The translations under genes and the position numbers were made by a program. The notes under the pieces are model-generated. The model was not told where the DNA came from. It ran no database searches and saw only the letters and a program-made list of their open reading frames with translations. DNA of 64,000 bases, from positions 186,001 to 250,000 of the forward strand of contig JAHEWK010000023.1 in NCBI GenBank assembly GCA_020740775.1. The letters run 5' to 3'. The DNA is from Ilyonectria destructans (Eukaryota > Ascomycota > Sordariomycetes > Hypocreales > Nectriaceae). Positions within the stretch are counted from its first letter, which is position 1; each line of letters opens with the position of its first letter. Below, piece after piece: positions 42,841-54,987 of this stretch.

Positions 42841-45785
42841 GTAGGCTCCGATGTAGGGGGTGGAATACAAGCCACTGTCCTCGCTGATGGACAGGTTGCG
42901 GTTGCGCGACGTCGGGTTCAGCAGGCTGAATCACATGTAAACCTCCCAATGCGTCTCCTATGGCCACTTGGCAACTTGGCATCACTTATCACATGACAAT
43001 TTTACGAGAGACATCAGCAAGCGTTCGGCTATACGAGCAGCCAGTATACTATTATCTTAGTCAGGTCTTTCGGCACGAGGTTAAAATTCGGGTGGGTAGT
43101 GTTGCAGCTGACACCCCTATACCTTCGATGAGGGTTGCAAGGGTGTGAGCGCTAACGACGAATCGTTCTTGCTTGGCTGCGTGGCGTTCTCCCTACATGG
43201 TTTGAGCGGTTCTGGGTGTCCAGGGATGAGCTTTCAGTTGCCCGACCGCATTGACTCGTTCCGACGAGTAGGAGCGAACAGCATCCCACTTCCCGGTCCT
43301 AGAAGGTTTATCGCATGTGACACCATTCTGTCGCTGCGACGAGACCTCATGGTCCTAGCTTACTTTGTGGTTGTTGGAGGGCAACTGCCTGCCACTCAAG
43401 GGGCACAGGGTTTAGTTGCATACACGCCATTCCGCGTTAGTCGAAAACCTATCACCCCTAAACACCTGAACAGATGCAGCAGGCAAGAGCACTTAGATGT
43501 TCCTCCTTGTCCGTCTGTTTAGTGCACCGTGAAGCTTGTATTGTACGTAGACGCAGTTTTTCAGCCATAATTCGTGCTAAAATCGTAACCGAGTCATACC
43601 ACCCATTCTATCCGGGCGAATACCCATTTCCAGAAGGCTGAGTACGTTGTCGGAGGGCGCAGATGGGCTGTCGACTAAGCCTGCTCGATGCTCCGAGCAC
43701 TCTTTGACGAGGCTCTTCAAGAGCATCTGACGTCCATAAATGGTCATGATATACCTAAAGCCAGGTCCAGATATTCATATCAGAATCACCTCCATCGTCT
43801 CTCATCCTTCTTGGGCCTTTGTCTTATCTACAGACGTTATTTGCTATTATCCTCCCCATAACTGCTCTTCTGGCTGCCCCTGACATTTATCCGTTTTTTA
43901 TCTCCAACTGGAGTGTTTCTAAGACCTCCAAACCTTTCAAGAAAGCCTCTACTTATATCGAGCATATCCATGCCATCTCACCTTCTTCACTCCTATTATT
44001 GCTACCTCCACCTTAATCGGTTTTAGTCTACATGTAAGTAACCTGAAGATCTGGAAACAAGTGCGCCAATCGCAGCAATGAGCATAAAGCCCATCCATGC
44101 ACGGCGGAGCCAGCTCCAATCCGCGGCAGTCCGTCTTGCCTGGGGCAGCAGCTGACGGCCTCAGGACGCCAGACGGCCTGCGCCACTGTAGCTCACACGT
44201 TAAACGCCCTGTGACAGTGCTAGATCAGCTCGATACGAGAATGGCTACGAACAACTCATCTACCGCGTCGGTTCAGTACGTAGATGCTACGCAGTACGGA
44301 GCCCTATTTGTTGATTAGAATCGTTCATAGCCCTACACACCCCTTGTTCCCCACTTGGATGCTAGTGCCTATATGACGATCAGCTAACGGCTGGGGTTTC
44401 CAGGTCTAGTGTTACAAGCAACACCGACTCCAGAACCTTGAATGGAACTTCTATCCCAGAGGACCGGGAATATAGCCTCGGACGTTATCTCGATCCCCTG
44501 CGCTACGTCCCACAATCTCACCCCGACATATATCTCCGCGCACCCCCTGGGTTCGCAGCGTCATCTAATAACAGTTCCCAGCGTCAAAACGTCCATCGCA
44601 TAGCCCAAATCCTGAGCACGATTAATTCCCAGCTTCATCAAACTCCCTCGTCGTGATGACGCCTACAGGGGTTATCCCAACGCCGGACAGCCACCCACGA
44701 CTGCAAGTCAGGGGTCCAGGGTCCGTTTAGCATCCTCCTCCTCGGCATTTTCCGTTCCTTGGCTTCCTCGCCTCCCATTCCCACAAGTCGCATGACCCTG
44801 ACTAGCGCGTCCACGGCAGATGATCGTCCTGCCATGGGTTTCGGAGTCTGTATTTTACCCCATGATTCGCTGCTGACAAGGCGCAAGGATGGAAAATGAC
44901 GCTCATGGACCGGACGAGTGCCTAAGCTTGGTGTGTCTGAGATTTTAGAGTCAGAAAGTGTCGGGGCTGGCGCGTGGGTGGGCTCAAGCCATTGTGGGGG
45001 AGCGAGTGACGGCCGACGCGGACCCTCTTCCAAGCCCCACCGGCCGGCGAGAATGGATTTACAAAAGCAACACAGAACTGATAGACTACAACATGTACAG
45101 TAGAGATAATCACTTTCATACCTTCAGAACTACAGAGAATATGTTCCCAGCGCTCGTTTTGCGCTTTGGCGTCGCGTAGACTACCATCCCTGGCCTAGCC
45201 ACATGCGTGGCGTTTGCGCTATTGATTCTCACAGTACTCCTAAGTTCCGTACCAAAGGAATATCAATAGGATACCATTGGCCGGGCGCCGCAGGAGCGGG
45301 GGGTTCTGGATCAGCCGGCGGGCAGTGGCTGGGGATGGATCAGCGACGGCTCAGCGGCGCCGTGGATACCCACTTTAGCGCGAGATATCACAATACGCAA
45401 GTCTGCTTCGAATGAGAACCTTAGGGTATGATGATTAGCATAGGTATCCCGCTCTCGGCGAGGTTGCCAAGACCGTCCCCGACAGACGAAACCCAGAAGA
45501 GTCATGCGTTGAGTGCTCTTTACTCGATTTTTACCGTATTCCCCCGATCCGATAGGCGAATATTGTATAGTTACGAAGCGTAGAAATATATTCTGAATGG
45601 GTGACAATGAACACTAACCTAGTCCCCTCCGCATTTGCGTGACGACATTGGGAAAACCCAGTGGGAAAACCAATGCCGAGAGGGTTAATTACTACCCAGA
45701 TTCGCTGACACGGAAGCCATTTGTCCTTGTGTTTTCGACCCTCCTTACCTTCAGCTTTGGCAGGTTTGAGATTCTTCACATCCTC
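42841..45785. other. Intergenic, nothing recognised
   Basis: Almost 3 kb of short frames with no recognised domain, RNA gene or repeat structure. Confidence 0.4.
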
Positions 45786-46826
45786 TTAGGACGTAGCACT
45801 GACAAAGGGAGCATTTGTGAATAATTTTTCCAGGGCCTTCTCCTCGTAGGTCTGGTCGTCGACGCACATTCCTCCTCCAGCAGGCCCGATGTGCGGGCAG
45901 TGGACTTCTGGCCGATACGGCACCATTTGCTGGTGTACCGACCTACACAGCAACGTGTTTCGACCCAATTCGTAGTCCTGACCGAATCGAATGCTCCCAG
46001 TGAGAAAATTCATACATTCTGCGTTGTCTCCGTACTGCTTGCTTGCTCCGGTGCAATACTTATCATACATTTAGCAGATGCCGGTAGCTAGTGTATGGGC
46101 GAGGGTGGTGATTGCCTCAGCACGACTTGGCGCGCCGAGCTTCCTAGCGGCAGCGGCAATAAGTAAGTCGAGGAGAAAGCCGAACCACCGAAATGTTGCG
46201 TCGTACTGCAAAATTTCCCGCCGTTCATTCCATGCAATGAAGGTGTCGATCGTTACGGGAACCACCATTTCAAAGAGACTCGAGTTGAACATCACAACTG
46301 TGGTGGCAGCTGCGATATAATCATTTGCGGTAAACTCGGTAATTTCGTAAGGTACTGGTAGGCTGAGAAGAGAGACTGAGTTTGGATCGGTGAAGAGGCC
46401 GAAAAGATACTCAGTGTTGAGCTCACGTCCAAGGAAATTGCGAGTGATATCGACGCGTCCTTGCACCTACGAGTGTGTTAGCGCTCGGTAACCGTACCCA
46501 AAGGCTCCTTGTCTTACATTTTCTGCAAAAAAGGTCGAGTTAATGGTCTTGGCTTGTTTGAGGTTGGCCGGGTACAGGAAATTATCCCAGAATTTACTCT
46601 CCAACTCCCAAAGCTCATTGTACGTAAACTTAGGACAACTTTGAGATCCGCAAGAAGCTACATCTGATTGTTATTAGTAAGGACAAGATGTATTGATACA
46701 TATTATGTCGAGTGACCAACCAGTTGCTCTTCTGCGTGAGGCCGTAGACCCGGACACAAGGACGTCATGGAGATGCCCGGAGATTCCACTGAAGAGGTAA
46801 ATCAAGCAAATGAGAAAGTAGTTCAT
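45786..46826 (-). pseudogene. Secreted fungal protein, one nonsense codon
   Basis: Exons 46721-46826, 46518-46657 and 45786-46466, with agreeing phases, about 309 codons. A signal peptide is evident (MNYFLICLIYLFSGISG). Downstream are SCGSQSCPKFTYNELWELES, an Ala-rich helical stretch, and a Cys-rich C-terminus: [57 protein letters not shown] and LFTNAPFV. This C-terminal signature recurs in uncharacterised secreted proteins of Pezizomycotina. A TAA at 46071-46073 interrupts between ATGIC and MYDKYC; all else is intact. A CAA to TAA change (C to T) would explain it. Function unknown. Confidence 0.7.
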
Positions 46827-47354
46827 GGCTTGGATATGGTCACAAGGGATCCAGGTAGGAGTGAAAATAGCTTCGAATAAAGTGTCAGTCAACCGATGTG
46901 AAGTTGAGCTCGGAAGTAATCATGGACACAGGTCCAAGGTACAATCAATTATATGACTGTCCAATTTCGATAGGACGCAATAGTAATAGTCAAATTCAGC
47001 GGGAAAATCTAGATGCACGAAGCTTCGACGACCGGGCAAAATGGAGAGACACGCGGCGGTGTTGACGCCATCTCGTATATGCATTACTAGGAAGGATTAT
47101 GCTGTTGATGACGCCGCTGCAAAGGCAAACTTTGAAAGGTTTTGGCTGCCATCGGTCTGCCAATCGATTAGTATACGAAACCCAAGTCTTGTCTGGGCTC
47201 GGAAATTCCTTACGTCACGGCAGCGACTGCTTGTTACATCTTTAAATGAACGTCCACTCGTAACGGTCAAACCTTACGGAGATTTCCGATTCGGTGAAAA
47301 TTTGCAAAGGAATCTTTGCATACACACGAAAGTCTCTTTTGAGTGGCGACGTTA
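46827..47354. other. Intergenic / probable hAT 3 remainder
   Basis: No clear gene. On the minus strand 47265-47350 could carry the sequence that follows the hAT 3 fragment once both pogo elements are removed (branch site CTACTAAC is recreated across the junction), but the protein match is weak. Confidence 0.35.
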
Positions 47355-49582
47355 CCATCCGCCACCACTTCAAGAATCACCCCACTTAAAGCATAGCACA
47401 AAAAATCGTCGCCCCATACAAAATCCAATATTTGATGCACACAGACACCAACCACCTTTGTCTGTTAGAAATGAAATCACTCCGGGGTTCTATAGAGAAT
47501 TACTTGAATTTTACTCTCTGCGTGGTTTTTTGACCTCCCGACCGCTCCGTGTGCGCTGGCAGTGCTTTGTTTTGACTGTAAGGTCCCCACTTTCGTCCTC
47601 TGATCCGACACCCACCTCAATCACCAACTCAACCTCTCCGTCCACATCCACCCCTATTTCTGCCTCCTTTGGCTCATCAAGGGTTTCTCCAGACGCTAGA
47701 GCCTCCACAAGAGCCATGAATCGTCTGTTCGGGTTCGCTACCGCCTTCCTTTTTTTCTCTCGCCGCACCTGAGCCATTTGCTCTTCGAGGCTAGCAATCC
47801 GCCTATTCTGAACGGCCACCTTTATTTCTAAAGCTTCCAACCCTTTTTCGATCTTACTGTACTTCTGCCTCGTCCGACGACTTTGGTGTTTGGCCATATC
47901 CCTCACCTGCCGGCTTGTTTTCGGCGTATCATCCGAGTGGAGTTGAGGAGGGCTCGGCGTCTTGAACTGCTCTAGCAATTTTTCTCTGTCCGGTTGAATT
48001 TCCGGATGTGATAGAGCTTTATGACGATTTATTGGCTAATTTCCAGTAAATATCCAGCCGGATAAGATAATCTCTTTCCTTATGCCGGCCTTCCTGGCTT
48101 TTGCGTAGGCCCGAATAAAATTCACTTTGTTAACTGGCGTAGAATCGGTCAAACTAGCCAGCTTTTAGAGTTCTTTCCGATATACACCCTTGACGACGTT
48201 AAAAACTCCATTATCTAACGGCTGCAAACCATGGGAGCAGTGTTCTGGGAGGTAACAGCAGTAGATGTTGTTCAGAAAGCACGTAGCCATCTACTCGTCC
48301 TGGCTGCTCGTCAGCGACCCTATAGCCTGTGATTGTGCGGCGAAAACACCCAAACGCTCACCTGTGCATAGCTCCCATGACCGTCAAGAATAATAAGTCT
48401 CGCATCCGATGCATCACGAGGCTCTATTTAAGATAGATAGACGTCTTTCAGCCACTCAAGAGCTATGTGGTTGTCGGTCCAGCCGTTGGGCGATGTGATG
48501 TAGTGCCAGTCCGCTATTAATTTGAACTCGTTGAGAAACCACTGTTTCTGTAGCTCATTTTCTTTAAAGATAATTTCCGGTTTTAAAGCGCGGTCACTTG
48601 CGGTGACAGCCTCGATAAATGAGGTCCAAGTGCGCAACTGGACGCCCTTCAACAGCGCCTTCTTCTTTGGGTTAGAGCTCCTGATTACGAGGCTGTCCAA
48701 GCCTTGTAGACAACCAATCAGTTATAACCTATAAAATCCCGTAGAGAAGTTACAGATGACTTACTGAAACCGGCCATTATGCCGCCCTCATCCACGTTAA
48801 CCGTGTTTTCGGGTTTAATCCAGCCGTACTCGTCCTCCCGGATATCGAAGTACCAATTGACCGACCTTGGTGTGAACCCGTCAAATCTGGCGGATTCCTG
48901 GCGTTTCCCAAGCTTTATAGATAGTTTCAAATAACGCTTGATGAACCTGGATGTCCAGTTTTTTCCCAATAGCTTGTTATCTCCCTGTTGACGGAGGAGG
49001 GCTTCGACGCAACTTCGAAGTTGGCTATGCGAGAGAGCGTAGCCGAGGGGCTCCTGCCGCAGAAGCCAACGAACAAGGCGGTCCTCCTGACTGGGGGAAA
49101 GACGTTGGTGAGGGTGTGTAGACTCTTTCCTGCTCTTCTGGCCCGAAAGTCTTTTCGAGAGTACCGGTTGAGGCACTCCATATTTCTCGGAGGCCTGGTA
49201 CTGTAATAGAGAACCGTCAGTAATATCGAATATAGCATCAATAACGTCTTTTTCGGTATAAACATAGCGACCTATTTTAGAGATATTTAACAGCTATAAG
49301 CTGTGTAGAGAGCCTTACTAACTTTATGAGAGTGGAAAGATAAGAAAGAGAAAAATGCAAATTTTTCAAAGTGTTGAAACTCCCATTATAGGTAAAAAAG
49401 GCGGGGAAAAAACGGCCTGGGGTAAGAGAGCATGTAAAAAATAATACACTGCAAGTTTTCGTTTTCCTCAATGATTTTATTATGATAAAATATGGTGTAA
49501 ATAACATCGTAGAATTTGTATGGGGCGACGATTTTTTGTGCTATGCTTTAAGTGGGGTGATTCTTGAAGTGGTGGCGGATGG
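47355..49582. mobile_element. Pogo-like element A (decayed)
   Basis: 2,228 bp, long inverted terminal repeats of about 70 bp (from CCATCCGCCACCACTTCAAG at 47355 to its complement ending 49582), flanked by TA on both sides (47353-47354, 49583-49584). Carries a broken transposase on the minus strand. It lies 60 bp from pogo element B. Confidence 0.85.
47511..49260 (-). pseudogene. Pogo-like (Fot1-type) transposase, broken
   Basis: Pieces in order on the minus strand: an N-terminal helix-turn-helix (EKDVIDAIFDITDG, YGVPQPVLSKRL), CENP-B-like region (RLVRWLLRQEPLGYALSHSQ), catalytic start NTVNVDEGGIMAGF, exon 2 DSLVIRSSNPKKKALLKGVQ to NGWTDNHIALEWL, and a coiled-coil tail (47511-47978) ending TRSGREVKKPRRE. 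There is no ATG at the N-terminus in frame, exon 2 ends in a TAA after DVYLS, and the third catalytic region is degraded. Homologous throughout to the intact protein at 49983-51716. Confidence 0.75.
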
Positions 49583-49650
49583 TAGTAGTAGATTTATTAC
49601 GCCCGGGAGAACGGATCTCATAGGGCTATGGAACACGCTATACCATGCAG

Positions 49651-49717
49651 TACCCACCTACCGGTAATACCCACCTACCGGTAATACCCACCTACCGGTA
49701 ATACCCACCTACCGGTA
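49651..49717 (+). repeat. 17-bp tandem repeats in pogo B left end
   Basis: Four copies of TACCCACCTACCGGTAA (last slightly modified) at the left terminus; the right terminus (51833-51864) has two inverted copies. The unit contains the palindrome ACCGGT. Confidence 0.85.
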
Positions 49718-49982
49718 AGCAAAAATAAAATTTCCTCATACAAAATGCCCAACTTCACTTGCGCAGTGCTTGGCCAAAATTGAAGTTATTTATATGAAAC
49801 AAGCTATGTCTTATTAAGAGTTTCATGCTGTTTCATATTATGGTATTACTTTTTACATTACAGAAGCGGTTTAGTCGCACGGGCCTAATGTATAATTTCT
49901 AAAAACGCCTCGTTCAAGAATCGGCTTCCACCAAGTTTCATCGAATTTTTATCTGCACTAACCTTCCGTAATCACCTCGAAA

Positions 49983-51716
49983 ATGCCCCGAATGTCTTAT
50001 ACAGAGAATGGCGTTGTCGAAGCCTTACTGGATGTCACAGATAACGGCCTCTCCCAGAACCAAGCCGCCCAGAAGCATGACATCCCCCAGACGACTCTCT
50101 CAGACCGATTAAGAGGCCTACCGTCAAAGTCCGAGGTCACCCAGCCTGCCCAGCTGTTCTCCAAGTCTCAGGAGTCCAAATTAGTCACCTGGATACTGAG
50201 ACAAGAGGCCTTGGGCTATGATCCATCCCACAGTCATGTTCGCGCCACCGTCGCTGCCCTCTTGAGACAACAAGGCCGGGAAAGGCCTATCGGTGTACAC
50301 TGGGTAGCCAGGTTCATGAAACGACATTCGACTATAAAGACGAAGATAGGGAAACGTCAGGAGGCCTCGAGATTCAATTCTTTTACTCCAATGGCCGTCA
50401 ATTGGTACTTTGATATCCGGGAAAGCGAGTATGGCTGGATTAAGCCTGAGAACACAGTTAATGTTGATGAGGGCGGTATCATGGCTGGATTTGGTGAGTA
50501 TTTATCGTTTTTATCATAAAACTTGCTAATATATTCCGAATACAGGCTTGGATTCCTTGGTTATCGGCAGTAGCGATCCCAAAAGGAAGGCCTTCCTCAA
50601 AGGCTCTCAGTCCCGCGCTTGGACTAGCTTTATCGAAGCCGTCACTGCAGATGGCCGTCTTCTGAAACCAGGGATTATTTTCAAAGGCAAGGAACTTCAG
50701 CAGCAGTGGTTTATCGACGAGTTCAACAAGATAGCCGACTGGTATTATATCACTTCTGAAAACGGCTGGACAGACAACCACATCGCAGTTGAGTGGCTCA
50801 AAGAGGTCTATCTACCTCAAACCCAGCCGGCAGATGATTCTGATGCCAGACTTATTATATTAGATAGCCATGGAAGTCATGTATCTGCGAGTATCTACCT
50901 GGTCTGAATCATAAATGCCGCTGACCTAAAACTCAGGATGAGTGGATGGCTACCTGCTTCTTGAACAACGTATATTGCTGTTACCTGCCGGCTCATTGCT
51001 CTCACGGCCTACAACCGCTAGATAATGGCGTTTTTAATGCCTCCAAAGCTGCATATCGCAAAGAACTCCAAAAATTGGCAGGCCTGACCGATTCTGCGCC
51101 GGTGGATAAGGTCAACTTCATTAAGGCATATGCCAAAGCCAGGGAAGTGGGTATGACTAAGAAAAACATACTCTCAGGCTGGAGAGTGACTGGGAATTGG
51201 CCAATTTCACGACGGAAAGCCCTCATACATCCAGAGATTCAGCCAAACAAGAAGGAAACTACGCCTGCATCAGAGGGCCTCAGTGACAGACAACGCGACT
51301 CTGATAATACGCCAAAGACCAGCCGTCATATCAGAGATCTGGGAAAAAACAAGAGCCCTTCTACCAGAAGACGCTATTCTGTGATATCGAAAGGGTTTGA
51401 AGCCCAGGAGTCAAAGATAGCCTCGCTGAGCACAAGAGTCACCAGTCTAGAGGAGGAAGTCGGCCGGTTGAGTAGAGGCAAGAAGAGGAAGGCGATACCC
51501 AAGCCCAACAAGAAGTTCATGACATTGGCCGAGGCTCTAGTAGCCGGTGAAACTACTTCCCAGCCAAACCAGGCAATTGAAGAGACAGGGGCTGTTGAGG
51601 ATGTGATTGAAGTGGGAGGGATGCAAGAGGATGGAAGTTCAAATTCGGAGGCGGAAGAGTTACCCGTCGTACGCACCCGCAGCGGCCGCGAAGTAAAAAG
51701 ACCGAGAAAATATTAA
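49983..51716 (+). CDS. Pogo-like (Fot1-type) transposase, intact
   Basis: Exons 49983-50493, 50546-50880 and 50937-51716, in phase, 541 aa. N-terminal Psq-type helix-turn-helix (ENGVVEALLDVTDNGLSQNQ, HDIPQTTLSDRLRG), CENP-B-like DNA-binding region (LVTWILRQEALGYDPSHSHV), then the DDE_1 domain: NTVNVDEGGIMAG (first Asp), LIILDSHGSH (second Asp) and CSHGLQPLDNGVF (third acidic residue, Asp), the DDxD arrangement of Tc1/mariner-pogo. The C-terminus has a coiled coil (SLSTRVTSLEEEVGRL) after a basic segment and ends in TRSGREVKRPRKY. It would cut and paste its element at TA sites. All motifs are intact. Confidence 0.9.
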
Positions 51717-51872
51717 AATTCATTCCGTTCTAACCCGAATTCTGGAAATAAGTTTATTTATACAGTTTTTGTTAAGTTTTTCCCATGAGGTTGAAAATGT
51801 GAATTTTGTATGGGGAATTTTTTTTTGCTTACCGGTAGGTGGGTATTACCGGTAGGTGGGTACTGCATGGTA

Positions 51873-52960
51873 TTGTGTAACTTGCCAACTGGTCCTTTTT
51901 TGCGCCATCGAGCGTATTCAGTATCAGATAACACTTCTGCACCTGATAATTGCTGCTCGAACGCGTCGGCGTTTTTGCCAAATAAGAGCGCCTTGGCTGA
52001 CAAGTTAATTGTATGGCCAATACAGCATCCTCGGCGTAGTCAGCCATCGAACCCAAGTTCAGCACCAATAACCTCCATTGCAGTATCATTGTTTTCAGCA
52101 TTGTCGAGCGTGAAATAGCCAATCTTCTCTGGACTCACGCCAAGAGTGTGTAGGACGTCGAGAACCTCCCCACCGATCGTTGAGCCGAAATGACGATGAG
52201 CCTCTGGAACCCCAATCATGATTTTGCATGGCCGATTCTTCTCATCTCTGAAAAAACAAGCAATGCCGTAGAGGGCAAGCTTATTTCGAGACGTCTAGCC
52301 ATCAAATGAGATATGAAGCGCTCCAGGGGAGTTCCTCAGCACCTCGATAACCTTCTGCTTGTGGCGGTTATACTCTTGAATGATCTTATATCGGACAGCC
52401 CTGGCACTCAAGTTGGCGCGTTGGATCGAAACGGAGGGACTCAAATAGTCGAAGATTTCTCGGAGGATGGGGTTCTCGGCGAAGGACAAGGACTGGTTGC
52501 TACTGACGATTAACTCGACTAGCATACACTGAAAGTGTTGCTTATTAAAGCGTGAGATAAAGTTATTCGCGATATTCTGTTCCGTAGGCTTGTTGACGTC
52601 CAGTTTCAAAACAGAGGCAATAGTCGGCTGGTTCGATTTCAGTGCGCCTTCGGATTTGAGCTGTGCTGTGCTCTTTTTCTCTCCCTCAGGTGCTGGTGTT
52701 TTGTGCTCACGCTATAAATAATTTGCCGCATTCTGGAGACCTGAAGAGGTAAAACTCGCGATAATAGGACGATTTCCGAGGATACAGTCCTTGCAAGCCC
52801 ATTTGCGTAAGCCATGACGTTGAATATCATAGCCAAAGTCCCACAGCCAAGAGCTAGTATCACGAGCGCGTTCTGACCAATTCCAGCCTCTGAAATGGCG
52901 AAAAAGACGGTCTTCGAGCTGCTGCTGTTGGCCTGGCTGGTTGGCTGATATCGACAAAAA
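51873..52960 (-). pseudogene. hAT element 3 transposase fragment
   Basis: N-terminal half of a hAT transposase: RHFRGWNWSERARDTSSWLW, KWACKDCILGNRP (BED finger), SGLQNAANYL, QSLSFAENPILREIFDYLSP, ALHISFDG, KIGYFTLDNAENNDTAME, GHTINLSAKALLFGK and RKKGPVGKLHN. Three in-frame TAG codons (after AANYL, after HISFDG and after LGFDG) sit where W or another residue is expected, consistent with RIP-type changes. The frame stops at the TA target of pogo B; joining 51873 to 49642 continues it (KLHNSVFHSPMRS), so pogo B, and further on pogo A, inserted into this hAT. Confidence 0.75.
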
Positions 52961-53321
52961 AGATTTTTGGCAAAAACAAAGCAGGAAATCTGTAGAAAAC
53001 GCGCTCAATAGTGGTAGTTTCTCGTATAATGTTTTAAGATTAGCTATAGGGGTGGTCGACCTCGGCTAACTTGGGTCCAGGTACCTCGATTTAATAGCCA
53101 ATTATATACAAAAATAAGTACTCTGGACCGTACAGGGTCAGGGAATATCCCACTGTACCTAAATCCACCTAAATCCACTCTATTACATCCACTTTCAGGT
53201 CCAAGTGCCGGCAGCTTGCGTCCGTTTGGGATTGTTTGTTTACTCAGTACTGTACCAGTACCACGCGTTCAATTCATCTCCCCAATTCGACAGGTCTCGA
53301 TATGGCCTCGTTGATTGAGTA
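52961..53321. other. Intergenic, nothing recognised
   Basis: Between the hAT 3 fragment and Helitron derivative B. Contains a doubled ACCTAAATCCACC motif; the outer hAT terminus was not identified. Confidence 0.35.
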
Positions 53322-54077
53322 ATGGATTTCGGTCTCAACCCCGAAGAGCTCTCTAATGATTTACTGTTCGTTGTTTGTGCTCGTTGTGGGGAGGAGAGAC
53401 CGGAGAGTGCCTTCACAGCAAAGAGGCAGTCTGCTGGGCAAACTAAGCAATGCATAGACTGCCGTAACCAGCGCGTTTCCCATGTAAGCTCTGCCTTCCT
53501 CGTCTATAAGACTCTTAACCCTCATCAAATGAAGCATTCTAGATCCAAAGTCGTGCTCCAGACGCTGCGGAACATTGCACTTCGTCCATCCTCACCTGGC
53601 AGACCTGCCACGAAGAGAACCGACGGAGATGCTGGCCTATCGCCTCCCAACGAGAGATCCGGAACCCAGCCTACATCGCCAGAGAAGCTGCGGCAACTTC
53701 ATACAGCTAGGAGTTTATTCGGAGAGCCAATTAGCCAGCCGCAGGTGGTGCTGGGGACGCCAATCCCACCAACCCAACAAAGCTTGCGCAACTTCCGGAC
53801 TCTTGCTCCCTCACCGACCGTACAGCCAACGACCGATCAAATCGCGTCACATTCTGATCCATCTACTGTCCCAAGCAGCACAACTGATGCTGAGTACTCT
53901 TACTTGGCTTCTAGGTTCCATAAGGGCGGGAAAGACTCACAAGATGATGCCTCCATGTTGGATATCACAAGTGTGAGGCGACCAAGCCGGTGGCAAGGTG
54001 TGGAAGAAGGTGGAACATTCCACAAGAGACCGTGCCTGTATATAAACAGTGGTTCCCTTACTGCACATTTAGGATGA
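53322..54077 (+). CDS. Helitron B zinc-finger protein
   Basis: A 251-aa open frame. Residues 20-47 hold CARCGEERP...CIDCRNQRV, a C-x2-C...C-x2-C site typical of the first segment of fungal Helitron proteins. The rest is Ser/Pro/Thr-rich with repeated motifs (SHSDPSTVPSS, GTQPTSPEKLRQ). In a full-length Helitron this would be the N-terminal region of the Rep-helicase; here it is left as a free short protein by the internal deletion. Uninterrupted, unlike copy A. Confidence 0.6.
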   Translation: MDFGLNPEELSNDLLFVVCARCGEERPESAFTAKRQSAGQTKQCIDCRNQRVSHVSSAFLVYKTLNPHQMKHSRSKVVLQTLRNIALRPSSPGRPATKRTDGDAGLSPPNERSGTQPTSPEKLRQLHTARSLFGEPISQPQVVLGTPIPPTQQSLRNFRTLAPSPTVQPTTDQIASHSDPSTVPSSTTDAEYSYLASRFHKGGKDSQDDASMLDITSVRRPSRWQGVEEGGTFHKRPCLYINSGSLTAHLG

Positions 54078-54273
54078 ATTAAGGAACATGAATCTTCTCA
54101 TTTCAACACTCCAAGGCTGAGGCGAAGACAAGGCAGGTGGCTATACAGCGCGACCATCGTTCACGGCGCCGTGCGGGGGAGACTGTCTCCCTGACTCCCT
54201 CTATATCTCAACTAGGCGTCTCTGCAGTTCCTGATGAGCCTGGAGAAGGTATCCCTTGACGTGATCGTCGTCG

Positions 54274-54987
54274 TTGTGCAGGCTAACCACTGGATTAGCC
54301 GATCGCCTCGGCCGGCCAGTCGTCCAGATCAAGGTTAAGAACGTCGGCCCTGGTGCGGCTGCTGCCCCCGATGATAAGGCGGGCAACCTTGCGAAGCAGA
54401 TTCTCATATGCATTGGCGCCCGTCTGATGCTGACATCCAACCTTTGGCAGCCAGTTGGCCTCTGCAACGGCGCTCGCGGTACTGTTTACGACATCGGCTG
54501 GACGCCCGGGGCTGACCCCATCCAAGACCCTCCCTGTGTTATCATGATGGAGTTTGACAAATACAACGGACCGGTGTTCCTGACCACCCCCGATGGCAAG
54601 AAGATTGTCCCGATTCTCTCAGTTGAGAGGGACTTCCTCATCGGAGCCACTCTCTGCGCTCGCACCCAGTTTCCCCTGATCGTATGCTACGCCATTACCG
54701 TGCACAAGTCACAAAGCATCACCGAAGACATGATAGTTACAGATCTGTCCTGCCGGGACTTTCAGACTGGTTTAAGCTACGTGGCTGTCTCTCGCGTGAA
54801 AACGCTCGAGGGTCTGATGTTGGATGCACCATTTGATCGTGATCACCTGGTCTACGGGTCTCCCCCGGATGGCATGAAGATGAAGATGAGGGATCAGGAG
54901 CTTAGGAAACGACAGGTGCTCACACGGAATCCGTACATGTCACATAATACCAAGAATGGCCATGGCAGTGGATCAGTACGTAGATAA
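54274..54987 (+). pseudogene. Helitron B Pif1-type helicase C-terminus
   Basis: Encodes GARLMLTSNLWQPVGLCNGA, VIMMEFDKYNGPVF, FPLIVCYAITVHKSQS and GLSYVAVSRVKTLEGLML, the last helicase motifs of Helitron proteins. No stop, but Walker A, Walker B and Rep are absent, so no activity is expected. Confidence 0.75.

Larger units (their letters stand above)
49643..51870. mobile_element. Pogo-like element B (structurally intact)
   Basis: 2,228 bp with inverted repeats beginning CCATGCAGTACCCACCTACC, flanked by TA (49641-49642 and 51871-51872). Each end contains tandem copies of a 17-bp unit. The transposase is uninterrupted, so this copy could be active. Confidence 0.88.

Noticed and set aside
47041..47772. 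243-aa plus-strand frame
   Set aside because: It spans the left end of pogo element A and is antisense to its transposase tail.
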